Source: Hofstenia miamia
Lineage: Eukaryota > Xenacoelomorpha > Acoela
Length of the DNA: 64,000 nucleotides
Direction: 5' to 3'
Assembly: GCA_004352715.1 (NCBI GenBank)
Contig: SCFE01000023.1
Coordinates: 1,395,695-1,459,694 of the forward strand
Under the pieces are notes generated by a model. It ran no database searches. It saw nothing but the letters and a program-made list of their open reading frames with translations, and was not told the DNA's origin. How positions within the stretch are numbered: position 1 is the first letter of the stretch; each line of letters opens with the position of its first letter. The position numbers and the translations under genes are program-made. Below are positions 43,755-55,675 of this stretch, piece by piece.

Positions 43755-44056
43755 ATTTTATGTTTTCAAATCAATTATAAATATTGCAACAAACCGGAAG
43801 TTTGCTTGTTTACTTAATGTAATTTCCACAAAAGTTTTATGTCCAATCTATCTAAAAGGACAAGTCAGATACCATGAAACATACTAATATTGTAAGAAGA
43901 AATCTCATTAGTTAAAAAAGGGATATCCTCATGACGTCATGTTATTATTTATACCAGTTAAGGGTGAAAATAAAATGCATGAATGAATGGTCCATTATCA
44001 GGCCCATCGTAAATGGAGGTGGTCCATTTTCGGGCCAATCGCAGTTTACGTGTTAA

Positions 44057-45037
44057 CATTAAATTGTGAAATTCTGACGTTTTTTTCAAATATTTCGTTG
44101 AATTTCATCAGTGCTTTTTGTTGAATTTTCCATTTTGTTTTATGTTCAAACAATTTCAAAATTTTGATGTTTGCGTGCATTGAAATAATTTTGAGTGTAA
44201 CCTATTCGCGCCTGTTGTATTATTATTGAAATAGAATAGCTACAAACAATTCATTTGGCACGATTGTTTTGGCGCAAACGATAAAGTAACCACATTTACA
44301 ATAATTACTATTACAAATTTTATTATTTATAGCGCGTTCTAGTCGATGTTTTATTTTGCGTCTGCAATTTTATTCCCGAACGCGTTCTGACGCTGACGTG
44401 GATCTCTGTATCTAATTAGTCAGACTTTCGAGGAAGCGTCGCGTTAGATTTCGCCAGACGATATTCATGGTACAGAGGTGTTATGAATTTAGTCGTTTAT
44501 TTACATTAATAACGCCTTCAAATTTTGATGTCAGTTTCTTATTTATTTAGGATTTGTCCGAATGATTTCTACGATCGATAATCTGATATAAAACCCTGAC
44601 ATCAACACTAGTGTCTATGTCTAGTTAATTTAAATTATTTCTCATTTATAGTGTTTCAACCCAAGTAAGTAATTTTGCTGTTATCCATTAATTTTAAGAA
44701 CGCCATATTTAATTAGATTTTCATTAACTTCGTAAATAGTTGTGCACCTTTAGCGACCTTAATATTCTCCGCCTCCTCTTACTTCATCAATTAGCAATTC
44801 CTCCTTAGCGTCCTTTTGCGGTAGCATCAAACATTCTAATCGGCTTTCGATGTTTTTATTTGTTTTCCCACCTATTCTACAGGTAGCTTTAAATGCCTAC
44901 AAAAATTATTTCATGAAATATTCTTGCCATCGTGTTTATTTCCACTGATTTAAGTATTTTGGGATGCAATAAAAAGGTGTTCATGTTAAAATTATTTTTG
45001 ATTAAATGCTTAGGCCTTCCTATACCACGGCCTGGCG
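44057..45037. other. No gene; CpG-containing intron stretch with a TATA-like word
   Basis: Around 44,330-44,480 CpG is locally frequent. A GATATAAAACCC word at about 44,585 is followed ~75 bp later by CAACCCAA|GTAAGTAA, a good donor. An alternative promoter with a non-coding first exon is possible but unsupported otherwise. Confidence 0.25.
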
Positions 45038-45541
45038 ATATGTAGCAGACTTGTCAACGAGCCGACATTTCCAAGCTCGGTTCGCCANNNNNNNNNNNNN
45101 NNNNNNNNNNNNNNNNNNNNNNNNNNNACAAGCAGAACTATAAACTTGCCTTGCCTAAAATAGCCTCGTTTTGGGCTCGTTGTATATCAAATACTGTGCT
45201 TAAGCTCGGCTCGGCTCCAAGCTCGGCTCGTTTAAATTTTGTGTAAGCTCGGCTCGCCATATAAGATCTTTGAATGAAGCTCGTTTTAGCTGAGTATTTT
45301 TTTAAAAATATTGTGCTCAAAGAATTTTTTACATAGCTCTTCCTATTATTTAATAAACATTTCTTAAATAAGATTATAGGAAAGGCATACAGACTGCAAA
45401 AAATAACAAAAAATCTCCATAATCAAATTAACAAGCAGAACTATAAATTTGCCTTGCCTAAAATAGCCTCGTTTTGGGCTCGTTGTATATCAAATATTGT
45501 GCTCAAGCTCGGCTCGGCTCGTTGACAAGTCTGATATGTAG
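45038..45541. mobile_element. hAT-type MITE, GCTCG-rich, with internal duplication
   Basis: Element 45,046-45,533. The ends CAGACTTGTCAACGAGCC and the reverse complement of GGCTCGTTGACAAGTCTG are identical over 18 bp, and ATATGTAG flanks both sides (45,038-45,045; 45,534-45,541). Inside, a block starting ACAAGCAGAACTATAAA (45,128 and 45,432) occurs twice about 304 bp apart. Many GCTCGGCTCG words. A 40-base gap lies at 45,088-45,127. A second copy lies at 59,369. Confidence 0.93.
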
Positions 45542-46297
45542 AGAAGATAAAATATTTTGACGCCTTGTGCTAATCATTTAATAAACCCATTGTTGAGTCT
45601 TTATTAAGCTCTTTGATTTTGGATCTGGAAACGATAATGAACAGTGAGTGTATGTGTGTAACATATGAAATTAAATTAAAGTTCCCCGGTGCTTTCCTAT
45701 TTCTAATTTTATCTATAAATCGTGCTTTGGTAAATTGTAGCATTCGTAATTCCGGATGAAATATTCAAACTGGGATTGGAACCGGAAATTGGCAGATCTT
45801 ACCTCTATTCTGTTTTTTACACGATTTCTTAATTTACTGTTGAATTTACTTATTACTTTACACAACAATTCTCAAAATTGACACATATTTTCAAGTTTGT
45901 TAACATTCAAATTTGGTTATCTTATAGACAGTGTTTTGCACTTCGCGTTCAGAGAGAGCCTCCTAAAATCACGCTTTCTTTACCAAAGATTCGCAACGCT
46001 ACCTGCAATTATTCTCAAAAATATTCATCTCATAAAGTGATTCTTAAAGCGGCGAATCGGGCATTGAAATTTCGTTTTTGAAAATTAATCCCCTTCCTTA
46101 TAATTCTTATTTTGTAATCTCAACGCATTTTGATTCAAAAAACCATTTTTTCACAATAAATGGAAGATGTTGCTACATCTAGTTACATTTGTTTACAGTT
46201 TTATTTAATATGTACAGACCCGTTTAACTTGCAATCCCTTGGAGGCAAATTTTAAAAAACACATACAATTCTGCGCCGAAAATTTTGACGCGTAGTA
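45542..46297. other. No gene seen
   Basis: Intron-like sequence. A + strand frame of 67 codons (45,878-46,081) is basic and not recognised. Confidence 0.4.
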
Positions 46298-46593
46298 TCC
46301 CAATAAACATAGAACTGTTGTAACGACGTCGTTTTTGTGGTGTATTGGCGTTGAATTGTTTGACTGGCGTTTATAGTGCGGATTAGTGGCGGTGTATAAT
46401 TCCGTCTAGCAAAAAATATTTAAAAATAGGAATAATTTTAGTATTATGACAATTTGAAGATAAATTTCTTAAAAACTGCATTTTTATTGATATTTTGTCG
46501 TTTTATTGTGAAAAGGCGTTGTTTTGTAATGTCGTTTTAGTGCCGTTATTACGTCATTCAGCGACGTCGTTACGACAGTTCTGTTTACTGGGA
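46298..46593. mobile_element. MITE with ~33-bp imperfect terminal repeats
   Basis: The left end TCCCAATAAACATAGAACTG...GTAACGACGTCG mirrors the right end CGACGTCGTTACGACAGTTC...GTTTACTGGGA. The interior is AT-rich with extra TGTCGTTTT / GTCGTTTTA words. The target duplication is not clear. About 296 bp, no coding capacity; superfamily not determined. Confidence 0.7.
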
Positions 46594-47519
46594 TTGTTGA
46601 CATTCACCGTGATTAAAGGGAGGTGTGACATAGATAACTAAATATTAACTGGATGCGAAACGGTTGGCAGTGACGCTTAATTTTAATGAATATGTTGCAA
46701 TAATAAACACATTATTGCGAAATATTATGCTTGATGCCGGAGTACTTAAAATATTCCCCGCTTACTCTAATTTACCCCTTCGAACTATTGCGACATATTG
46801 AGTGGCACTTGTCAAACGTTTCGTATCCAGGTAATATTTTATTTATTCTATGGTTGTGATCGTTTCTAATGTTGGATATCAACCTGTGCCACCTACGCTG
46901 TCATCATCGTTTGATGTTGAGTTTCGTTTCAGTACATTGAATTCATTGATCTTTCTTTCTCTCGGTTATTAAAACCAATGAACTATTGGTGATTGTGCAT
47001 TTATGCGATGTCTCGAACTTAGAAAATGTTAATTAGGTGATAGTTATTTGGCAATCAGTTCTAAAGGTTCATAAAATCTTTTGAATGCGTTCAACATTAT
47101 TTTGTTTGGTTTGAAGAATCTTCTCGCCCCCAAATATGATTGATGTTCGATTCGGTCGTTAAGAAGGATTTTTATTAGGGTCATGTCATGGGCTTTTATA
47201 CATGTAACATTCTGTCATGACCAGATGTTGTATTATTGTCAAACTCGCACACCGGTAGATATTTTCAGGCGAAGATATTCCGGTAATGTTTGTTTGTTTG
47301 CCAGTCTGGGTGGTCGCTGGTAATTTTGTTATTCTAGCCGGTATAATGCAAGAAGAAATTCTTGTTGCAACGAAATTTAATCTATTTTCCAAGGCAATAC
47401 AACTGATATAAAATATATCTACTAATAATATGAAGCTATTCTTCAAAGTACAAACATTAGTCACGTGACTGCCGGATTAACTACATGCACATTAATAATC
47501 TTTAAGTAAAACATCGCCT
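46594..47519. other. No gene seen
   Basis: No supported coding sequence. A minus-strand frame of 92 codons (47,186-47,464) has no recognisable motif. Confidence 0.4.
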
Positions 47520-47523
47520 GACT

Positions 47524-47554
47524 ATGGATTTCTATAACGCTTATAGAAATCCAT
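47524..47554. repeat. Perfect 14-bp hairpin
   Basis: ATGGATTTCTATAA, loop CGC, TTATAGAAATCCAT. The flanks GCCTGAC(T) and GGCCTGAC are direct copies, so the hairpin may be a tiny insertion or foldback duplication. Confidence 0.8.
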
Positions 47555-47619
47555 GGCCTGACATAGTGCAATCTTATTCAAATCGCCAGTAATGCATTAA
47601 CCCTGGTTAAAACAGCTTT

Positions 47620-47763
47620 AACAACAACAACAACAACAACAACAAAGACTTTATTTATCTTTACAGCGATCAAAACAAATATATTTTCAAGATACAATAA
47701 CTTTACAATACTATAAATATTAATAAAAGTAGAAAGAGCATATATATATATATATATATATAT
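47620..47763 (-). repeat. (AAC)n tail, short LINE 3' end, and (AT)n
   Basis: An (AAC)8-9 run at 47,620-47,645 is followed by AAAGACTTTATTTATCTTTA and then an (AT)n run ending near 47,763. On the minus strand this looks like the last ~100 bp of a LINE with a GTT tail. Confidence 0.5.
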
Positions 47764-49674
47764 AAACATGGATTATCAAAATCGAATATTTCTATATCCA
47801 CTTGCTAAAATTTCGATTCCAAGTTCCAACAATAGACTTCGACGTCCAACAATAGCAAACCCCGTCCATCTGAAATCACGTTCCGATTGCGGTGGATATT
47901 TTGACTTCTTAACCTTCCAGTTATATATTGGAGAGGATAGTCACAACAACCTTCAAGCAAAAAATGATCATATTCCTAAAATTCTAAATTCCGGCCTGTA
48001 AAAAACCGGTAAAATTGTAGAAAGCAAACCGGACCCAGCCTCTGAGCAAGTCGGCGTAATATTGTTTGTCTTTAAAATGATGATCAGTAAAATATATACT
48101 GGCAAACCTCAAAGCACCTAATAGCTATTCAAATAAGATTCCACGATTGATCGGCACATTTCTTAATTTTATATCATTATCCAAAATGTCTATTTGCGTT
48201 TGAACCATCGAGTACCTAAAGGTTAAGAAGATAGCGAATCATTCCAATATGGACACAGTCGTCACAGTCTTAAATTGTGAATACTCGTTTGCATCCAGCA
48301 GTAGCATTTGTGGCCTATTAGAATCGGTAGTTTTCCATTCGTCAATTGTTTTCTCCATATCAAATTATGAAGTATACTGTTCTTACGTATTCACGTGAAG
48401 TGTGAGATAATGCTTCTTACACATTCTGCGCATTTAATTTGATGCTTTTCTGCTCATAAATCCATGACTGCTAAACTATGAAATTGATTTGTAAGTTCAA
48501 CGTTTAATTGATTTATCATTAACTCTTATCTCAACCTATTATTTTCATTTGCTCATTGTATATCTTTGAATGGGCAGCGTCGTTTCTTTAGTAATATATT
48601 CCCCATTCAATGGTTGAACACAGCAGTATAGATCATTGATGAAGAAATCCAATAAAATGTGTACATAAGTTTTAACATTTCTTGCAAGAATTGCCTGCTC
48701 AATGCCCATTATTGAATAATTGCATATACCACAAACAACTTATAGTAATTAGAACTACTAATACAAAGAACGGAGATTATGTGGTATTATAACACGCCAT
48801 GTAGCTTTGTGTTAGAAACATTAAATAATCATGGAACACTTATAAATATAATATCTATCTTATATTGAAAACTAACAGTATTTTAATAGACTGCAAAAAT
48901 ATACTAATAATGCCTGTAGAGTATTGCCTCTATTTGAAATTTCCACGTAAAGGAATTCACTATCAGCTCGTTGTTGCTGTTAATAATTCATTTTTGTTGA
49001 GGCCTGAATAATCATGTCTCACTTTACCCTAATTTCAAGTGGAGTTTTAGGGGGGGAGCGATGGTCGCCCCACCCACATTTAAAAAATTATCTAAAACTG
49101 CTGATCTTTTTTGGAATATTATAATAAAAAAAAAATTTTTATTGGTTCTCATACGATAAAAATTTTTTCAAGTATTTTTCTGCTTTCCATTAAATAAAAG
49201 ACGGCTTCAAAAAAAACTAACTTTCATTTGCATAAATATTTAGGCTTAAAGTGTTTTATAGAAAACCTCATGTATCATAGCACTTTTTACAAGATATGAT
49301 TAGATTTTGTATAATTTGCAAATATATAATCTTTTATAATAATTTTGAACTAAATACCTCACAAAATTTTATTTCAGAATTAAAAAATTGAATTTGATAG
49401 TGGTAACCCTTGAAAATGTTTGTAAGCCTTGGTTTTTTTCGCTTGGCCATCCAATAAGCGTCGGATGTGCGCGTTTGTTGTGCTAGTAAACACAGAGCGT
49501 GTTTTGTATTTGATTACGGGCATTTGCGTGATCTTTATCAATAGTTGGACAGATGCGCTTCTGGTAATATTTTTACTATTTATACATAAATTTTTCTTCG
49601 AATGCATTGGCATATAAAAGGTGCTAATTAAGTGACAGCATTGTTTCTATTGTTGTGAGAAATATCTCTTGTCG
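47764..49674. other. No gene identified
   Basis: Intron-like. The + strand frame 47,768-48,001 and the overlapping frames near 49,380-49,617 are not recognised. A short GGGGGGGAGCGATGGTCGCCCC foldback near 49,049 may be a MITE end. Confidence 0.35.
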
Positions 49675-49880
49675 ATGCGTATACAGGATTTTCCGAAGGG
49701 GAGAATGTCTTAAGCATGGTGCGAAATCCCTAGGGCCTATAAAAATTTGAAAAAATAGGTCCTTAAAACATATCTGACCATCTATATTTTTGAATTTTTT
49801 ACAAAATATTTATTTAACATAGAAAACTCAATTTTGAAAGCTGAAAGGGCCGGCATTCCTTCATGTGATTAATAAATGAC
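49675..49880. mobile_element. Degraded relative of the 39.9-kb hAT MITE
   Basis: GTATACAGGATTTTCC near the left, then GCGAAATCCCTAGGGCCTAT, AAAAATAGGTCC, TTGAATTTTTTAC and GCTGAAAGGG...GGCATTCC follow the internal order of the element at 39,882-40,122 (GTACCCAGGATTTT, GAAAATAGACC, ATTTTTTACGA, GGGAGGGACATTCC). The terminal repeats are eroded. Confidence 0.55.
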
Positions 49881-51399
49881 TTTATTAGCCTACTCTACTG
49901 AATTCTTTTCTCTGTTGAATTTTTCTATTAGAATATTTTGTCAAATAGTAATCAGTATCCTTAATATGTTGCAATTCAAGATTTAAAAATTTGTTTTTGC
50001 ATATTCAATTATATTTTAAAACAATAAATAAATAAAATAATAGGAAGTTAGTCTCTATCATATATAACCTTCTCATGCCTCTCTTTTGCAAGCAGTTTTA
50101 AGCGAGCCAGAATTTTTCAGATTTGGTTAACACATTATCTTTAAATTTGTTTGTTAAACATAGTTAAGTGTTCTCTACTATTTCAAAGGTTATTGACATT
50201 TCTCTAGTTTTCCATTCTTCCAAAACTTTGTTTTTTTGTACATAAATTTGCTTTTTCCATGAAGTAAGTAGGATATTTTCTTTGTTCATTGGCTGTTAGA
50301 TGAAGAACACGTTTTGTACAAGTAATTTTTAACTCTGGATTAATACCTGTTGCAAATCAAACGTCTAAAGAATGGTCGATGCACAATTGAAAATTTATAG
50401 GAAACATTTAATTCGGTAGCAACTATGGTAATTAGGCAGTGCGGGTTGTTGAATTAGGAGCATCAATTAATGTAAATTCAGAAGATCAAGATCTGCTTAT
50501 TTAATGTAGCTCCCAAAATTAATGGAAAAACAATTAGATGTGCACCGATGACTTAAGTTGGAATCATCACCTTGAGAGTGTAAAAATAGTTCTGCGTCTT
50601 GAGTGATTTAACGTGACTTATAGAGTTCATCGTCTTGGATTTGGATCGTGCTGTATACACTGTGTTCGTCACCGATTTGAAGAGTACATGATATATATTT
50701 AAAAGATGTAATCGTGGAATCAAATAATACTAAAATTTTCATAATCCCCACATAATTTCATCTTGGATCCATAAATAGGAAGGATAAAGTTCTGGTTAAG
50801 ATTAAAACTGTATGCAATTTAATAGTTTATTTGTAAATAAATTTAGTTATGTCAAAACTCAGTGTTTTCTTATCGAAATATGAGACCTCAGATGTCCACT
50901 GGTTACATTAGTTAATACTTATATATATTGATAAAGGTTGACATATTTATAATAAAATGTGTAAAAAATCTTGAAAAAATGTTTTATGATGGAAGACGTT
51001 TATTTTAGTAAAAGTTGAGAATGTAAGAAGTTTGAATTGTAAGCAGTTGTTTGCATTCAAAATTAGTAATTTCTTATCTCGAGACTATCTATTGGCTACT
51101 TTTAATATGAATTTCAGAGGTTTAGAGATGATTAGAGACATACAGTCGTGGTTATAATAAAATATGAAAATAGGAAGGATCACTCATTGAAGCTGACAAT
51201 AATGCAAAAGAACACATAAGAGTACAAAAACAATTCATGATAATGTAACATCAGTCGGTAGTTGTTGTTATTTATCGGCCAGATCACGCCCTTTTCGTGT
51301 TGACTAGTTGTTTTCATGTTTGTAAATATTGAAAATACGCATTGTATATAAGACACCCAAGCATCCGTAAATAGACAAAATAGTTTAACCCTGTTCTCT
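49881..51399. other. No gene seen
   Basis: AT-rich intron-like DNA without recognisable coding or repeat structure. Confidence 0.4.
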
Positions 51400-51506
51400 T
51401 GTTTGCTAGAATCACTTTTGGTCTAGTATATGTTCACCTCAGCGACCTTCTGCTTTGACACTAAGTCGTTTGGAAAATTCTCTCTAGATTCAACCCATTG
51501 ATTCTA
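51400..51506 (+). repeat. Short dispersed repeat, copy 2
   Basis: Matches 8,186-8,296. It retains CpG at GCGACC and GTCGTT, where the other copy has CpA. Confidence 0.7.
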
Positions 51507-51589
51507 CCCTAATTAGTAAGTCAGTCCAATTAGTATTTTGTAAATCCGAATTTTGCAGCAAGCGCAGCAGCTGAGTGTTTACATGAGAG

Positions 51590-52437
51590 AATTATCTTTC
51601 AATTTTTAGAAGTTGATTTCCTGTACCCCAACATCTTTGATCAAGTCAATCAGGGCATTGGATGATGTGGGACTTTGATAGACAACTTTTTCTTTCTATA
51701 TTCCCCAGCAATTTGCGATTGAGGACAAATCAGATGAGTTGCGTGGCCACCGACCCAAAACGTTCAGTTCGTTGTCTCCTAGCCATTCTTTATTTAGGCA
51801 TGATGGATGTCATGGCGCTCCAGCATGTTGGAAATACATTCGATGAAAGTGTACTACCTTACCACCTAAAATATAATTTTTGGCACAGCCAAATTGATAG
51901 TGGCTCCGTTTGGAAAATAACATAGACTATAACTTTCAATGTGTTTTGGACAGTAAAGCTTATGAGCCTTGCTAGTTGTTTGTGGTTTCATCTTTGAACG
52001 TTGATTCACAGTCCAATGTTGATATATTTTTGCAAACACAATGCTTTCATGAAAATTTTTTTAATGATACACGTGATTTATTTGCTGATTGTATGATTAA
52101 AAACTTTCAGTAAGACATTAATGAATAGTGTATGCACGACACAATTTAGCAATATGCCTTTATGGTATTAATCTAGTATAATCTCAAAATGGCTCTGGCT
52201 TTCACTTGACTTCTGATATTTGGTCTTCCATTTTTTGTTTGGATAGGAAAGGGAACATCTCGTCTGATGAGTGTTGGCCACGGCTGCGTGGTTGATCTTG
52301 GATTGAAGGTCAAATGCACGATTTGACATATCTTTGCCATGTAGATCCACAATTTGTGCCCTCAAAGGGGTTAAGAGTGCTTTACCAGTCTTGTCTAAAC
52401 AATGACATATATTTAACAGACCTGTGTTTATGGACAC
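51590..52437 (-). pseudogene. Tc1-like transposase remnant
   Basis: On the minus strand the N-terminal DNA-binding part is readable near 52,400-52,290 (GKALLTPLRAQIVDLHGKDM, then NHAAVANTHQT), the helix-turn-helix start typical of Tc1-like proteins. The C-terminal catalytic part lies at about 51,830-51,600: an EWLGDNELNVLGRWPRNSSD segment followed by LSSIANCWG, the decayed counterpart of the WP-x-x-SPDLNPIE-x-x-W motif with its last catalytic residue region. The middle is lost or unreadable and frameshifts are present. Confidence 0.7.
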
Positions 52438-54469
52438 AACAAAAATGCCACTAAATGTATATTCTTATTGGTTGTCAATAAATGGGTGCCATCTACACCC
52501 ACATACATATACGTATTCGCACGCAAAAACTACTATTTTAATATTTTTGAGATGGCCAATGAATAGTGGCCACGACTGTACATGTCACATGTCAAGTAGA
52601 GTCATATTCAAACTTATTTGTAAGTATTCTTTTGTACAAAAATATAGAACATTGTATTCAATGTCTTGAAAAAACAAAATTATTAATAGTAGCAATTATA
52701 CTGATGAAAGTAACAATTGCCTTATCATAAAGAGTGAACCCACATTTGTGAGTGTAATTTTGAAGATAGTTGTTTGTATTTTTGATAATTTTTCTACCCA
52801 TGAATCATCTTTGTATAGAGATAAGTATAGTTTTTTCAGTGACATTCCTTTGATAGGTTTTTGAAATGACCGATTTTAAAATATTTTTTGCTTTTTACCA
52901 TTTGAACTCAGCCCACACTAGAGAATTGAATTACTATGCAGAAGCGAATAAATCCTTTACGTTTTTTAATTAACCATCGCCCACTGTCTAACCTTTAGTT
53001 TCAACTATGTAATTTGAAACTTCCACGCACAGACAATTAATTCAACGCCATCGCAGAGCACTTGCTATTTAATTTTGATGATTTTCCACGCTGACAATTT
53101 GTCTTACTAAATGTTTTCACTCACTTAAAGTACAAGTAGAATTCAGCGGAATAAAAGAATAGTTTCAAATGCTTTTTAAAATTTTTTTAGTAAAAACCCT
53201 TTCATTCCATGCTTAAATTTCTAATAATAAGAATAGATGACATTATCCAATTTCGCGCTTTAATTTTTGGATATACATGTTGGACTTAAAGTTTTAACCT
53301 TATTTCTACTGACGTTACTTTTAAATGACAAATCGATTTGTCCACATTTTTGAACGCATTTATAAAAGTCTGTTGACGAATATTGAAAGACTTTCGCATG
53401 GACACATCTTTCTGGTTGGCTCCGTGTTATTACTTCAGCTCGAATTTTACAATAATTTTAATAACCGGAGTTAAATTCGTTATTTATATACTTTCGTTTT
53501 TCTTCAAACAAAACTGCAAATTAGTAATTATCCGCCGGTTTATTATATTACCGCGCCCGAAACCTTTTTCCGCTCGTGATGCCCAAACATTGGACAAAAA
53601 GCAACGTTTGCAAGCGAAATTTGATTTTTAGGTCGAATTTCGAGGAAAAGTCGGTTTTTCTGTTCTGTAAGGCCGATTAATTAGGCGGAAGAACAAAAAT
53701 AAAGTCTAAAAATCGACTCCCTAGTCATGGGTCCGAGGTCATCCATAGATTAAGTTGAATTTTATATATTTAACAAACAATTATTTATTGGTTATTTTGC
53801 TATAATTTTTTTTCACTGTGTGCTCAGAGTTGAGGTTTTCAATTAGATCAATTTGACATTTAAAAATACCATTTGACAGTGAAAAGAAGGTCAAAGACTG
53901 CGCACAGCAACCTCTCCTTCTTAGCCACAGGTTAAATAATTAATCTATGTTTTATCGTTTATCTAATTCAGATTGTTTGACTGGATGTGATAAAGTAATT
54001 TTCACCCGCTCACTTTGTTTGCGGTATCTCCAATATCTATTCGTTCAATTAATATAATCATCGATTGTGTGTAACTCGGCATTTGAGTTCAGCTACATAA
54101 CTACGATTTTATGGTGTACTAACCGAAGCACGTATCAATATTTCTAAATTTGTTTGCTTTTGTATAGTGCCCATATGTCTTTTCCGAATCCATACTATTT
54201 CGTGGAAGCCGTACTAATAATTCGTTAGTTGAGTTTCATGCTTTGCGTTTGTTTTTCATTTTTGGCTTTGACACAGCGCGTAATTGTTTGTTGTTGCTGT
54301 AAATTGACATTGTAGTTAAAAGTCAAATTTACTTTTCAAATAAAAACTAGTTTAATGAGTTATGTTTAAATTCTCATTGAGAAACACTTTCATATATGTA
54401 TATGCGCTAACGATTTTCATTTCCGGTCACATTATTGTTCAATTGCAGCGATTAGTATCAAAATAAAAC
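52438..54469. other. No gene identified
   Basis: Several short frames on the + strand (52,424-52,669; 53,383-53,631), none recognised. CpG is locally more frequent near 53,540-53,700. No splice-bounded exon was convincing. Confidence 0.35.
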
Positions 54470-54745
54470 AAGTGCGGGAGGGGGGAGACACCCTCTTTTT
54501 GGAGATTCTTAGTTTTTTGTAAAAGTGTCTTCCTCAAATATTTTTTATGTTGATGTTTGCAAGTTTCATCCGACAATTTAAAGTGAGCAATGCATTAATT
54601 TGGAGATTTAGAGGTTACATTTTACAATGAAGGTTTCTCTTGGAATAATTTTTGTTTAAATTTCCATTTTAGTTTAAGTTTTCTTGAAACAAAATTGAAT
54701 GGTGCCCCCTCCCCCTGTTTTAAAAATCTTAAAGCCGCGCCTGAA
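54470..54745. repeat. Putative MITE-like repeat with G-rich/C-rich ends
   Basis: Left GTGCGGGAGGGGGGAGACAC and right GGTGCCCCCTCCCCCTGTTT, then AAAGCCGCGCCTG, bracket ~270 bp of AT-rich DNA. The ends are roughly complementary. No duplication was found. Confidence 0.35.
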
Positions 54746-55675
54746 AGAAAACAGGCCGTTTATAAGGCCATGCTCATTGACCCAACCCATTGTATTCTTA
54801 CTATTTATTTCTTATGAGATACGCAATTTATATGTTTATATGTTAACCTTGACTGAAACTGTTTCTGAAATGGGTTTAGACATTGAGCCTTTTACATTTC
54901 GTTTAATCATATTGAACAATATGTTAAATTCTGAAATTGCAACATTATCGATCACCTGCGCTATCTCTGAAGTTGTATTTGTAAAGATTTTCAAAGAATT
55001 ACCAGTTTTTCATTCAAATGTGCTGGTAGTGCGATTAAAGTCAATTATAATAGAATAGCCTTTTCATTTTACTAAAATAGAATTAAGCCAGTAATTGTTA
55101 AAACGATGATTTAAAATATGGCCTAAATGAACAATTTTGCCAGGCTTAGAAATTTCTTCAAATATATCTTAAAACATTGAATTTTAGGAATTAAAATTAG
55201 TTTACATTAATGCAAACATAGTCATCACCAATTTGTAGGATTATACTGTACAAATGACTAATTTGAATCTGAGCTTATAGTGTCCTGTTTTATAGGCATT
55301 GAAGAATGACAGAAGAAATAAATTTCAAGTATTTTATAAAAGGCAACCCTATGAAATACATCATTCTTAGAAGCACGACTTCTTTGACTTTCTTGGACCT
55401 CTCCTAGCTTCTAACTTGACTTAGGAACTGGAGATGCCGTCAATAGTTGATTAAATCATTAATTAAGGCAATTTCACGTCTTGCATAATCGTTAATGTCC
55501 ATTAGAGTTGAGATTTGGAAGGGATTCACCATCATTAACGCCATCAAGTTCTAACCTATTGACTATCTGCCACTTAGTATTCAGTCCTACTGCATTATCA
55601 AATAACTCTAGCACAACTAGTTATTCTGACAAATATCACATTTGAAGAAGAAACTTTTCAAAATGTAGCTTTCAA
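54746..55675. other. No gene identified
   Basis: A + strand frame of 119 codons (54,699-55,058) crosses the right end of the previous repeat; its leucine/isoleucine-rich product is not recognised. Confidence 0.3.

Larger units (their letters stand above)
41028..44056. mobile_element. piggyBac element with TTAA target duplication
   Basis: Element 41,032-44,052 (3,021 bp including the gap). Both ends read CACGTAAACTGCG inward (right end on the other strand), each preceded by TTAA (41,028-41,031; 44,053-44,056). A second CGTAAACTGCG lies just inside the left end (about 41,056), and two related TGGTCCATT(A/T)TC(A/G)GGCC words (43,988 and 44,020) lie inside the right end; such subterminal repeats are common in piggyBac elements. 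Identical ends and a largely open transposase argue for a young insertion. Confidence 0.95.

Noticed and set aside
44585-44670. TATA-like word followed by a donor, as promoter, first exon or spliced-leader RNA gene
   Set aside because: Only two weak signals in AT-rich DNA; no conserved leader, no Sm site recognised, no transcript evidence.
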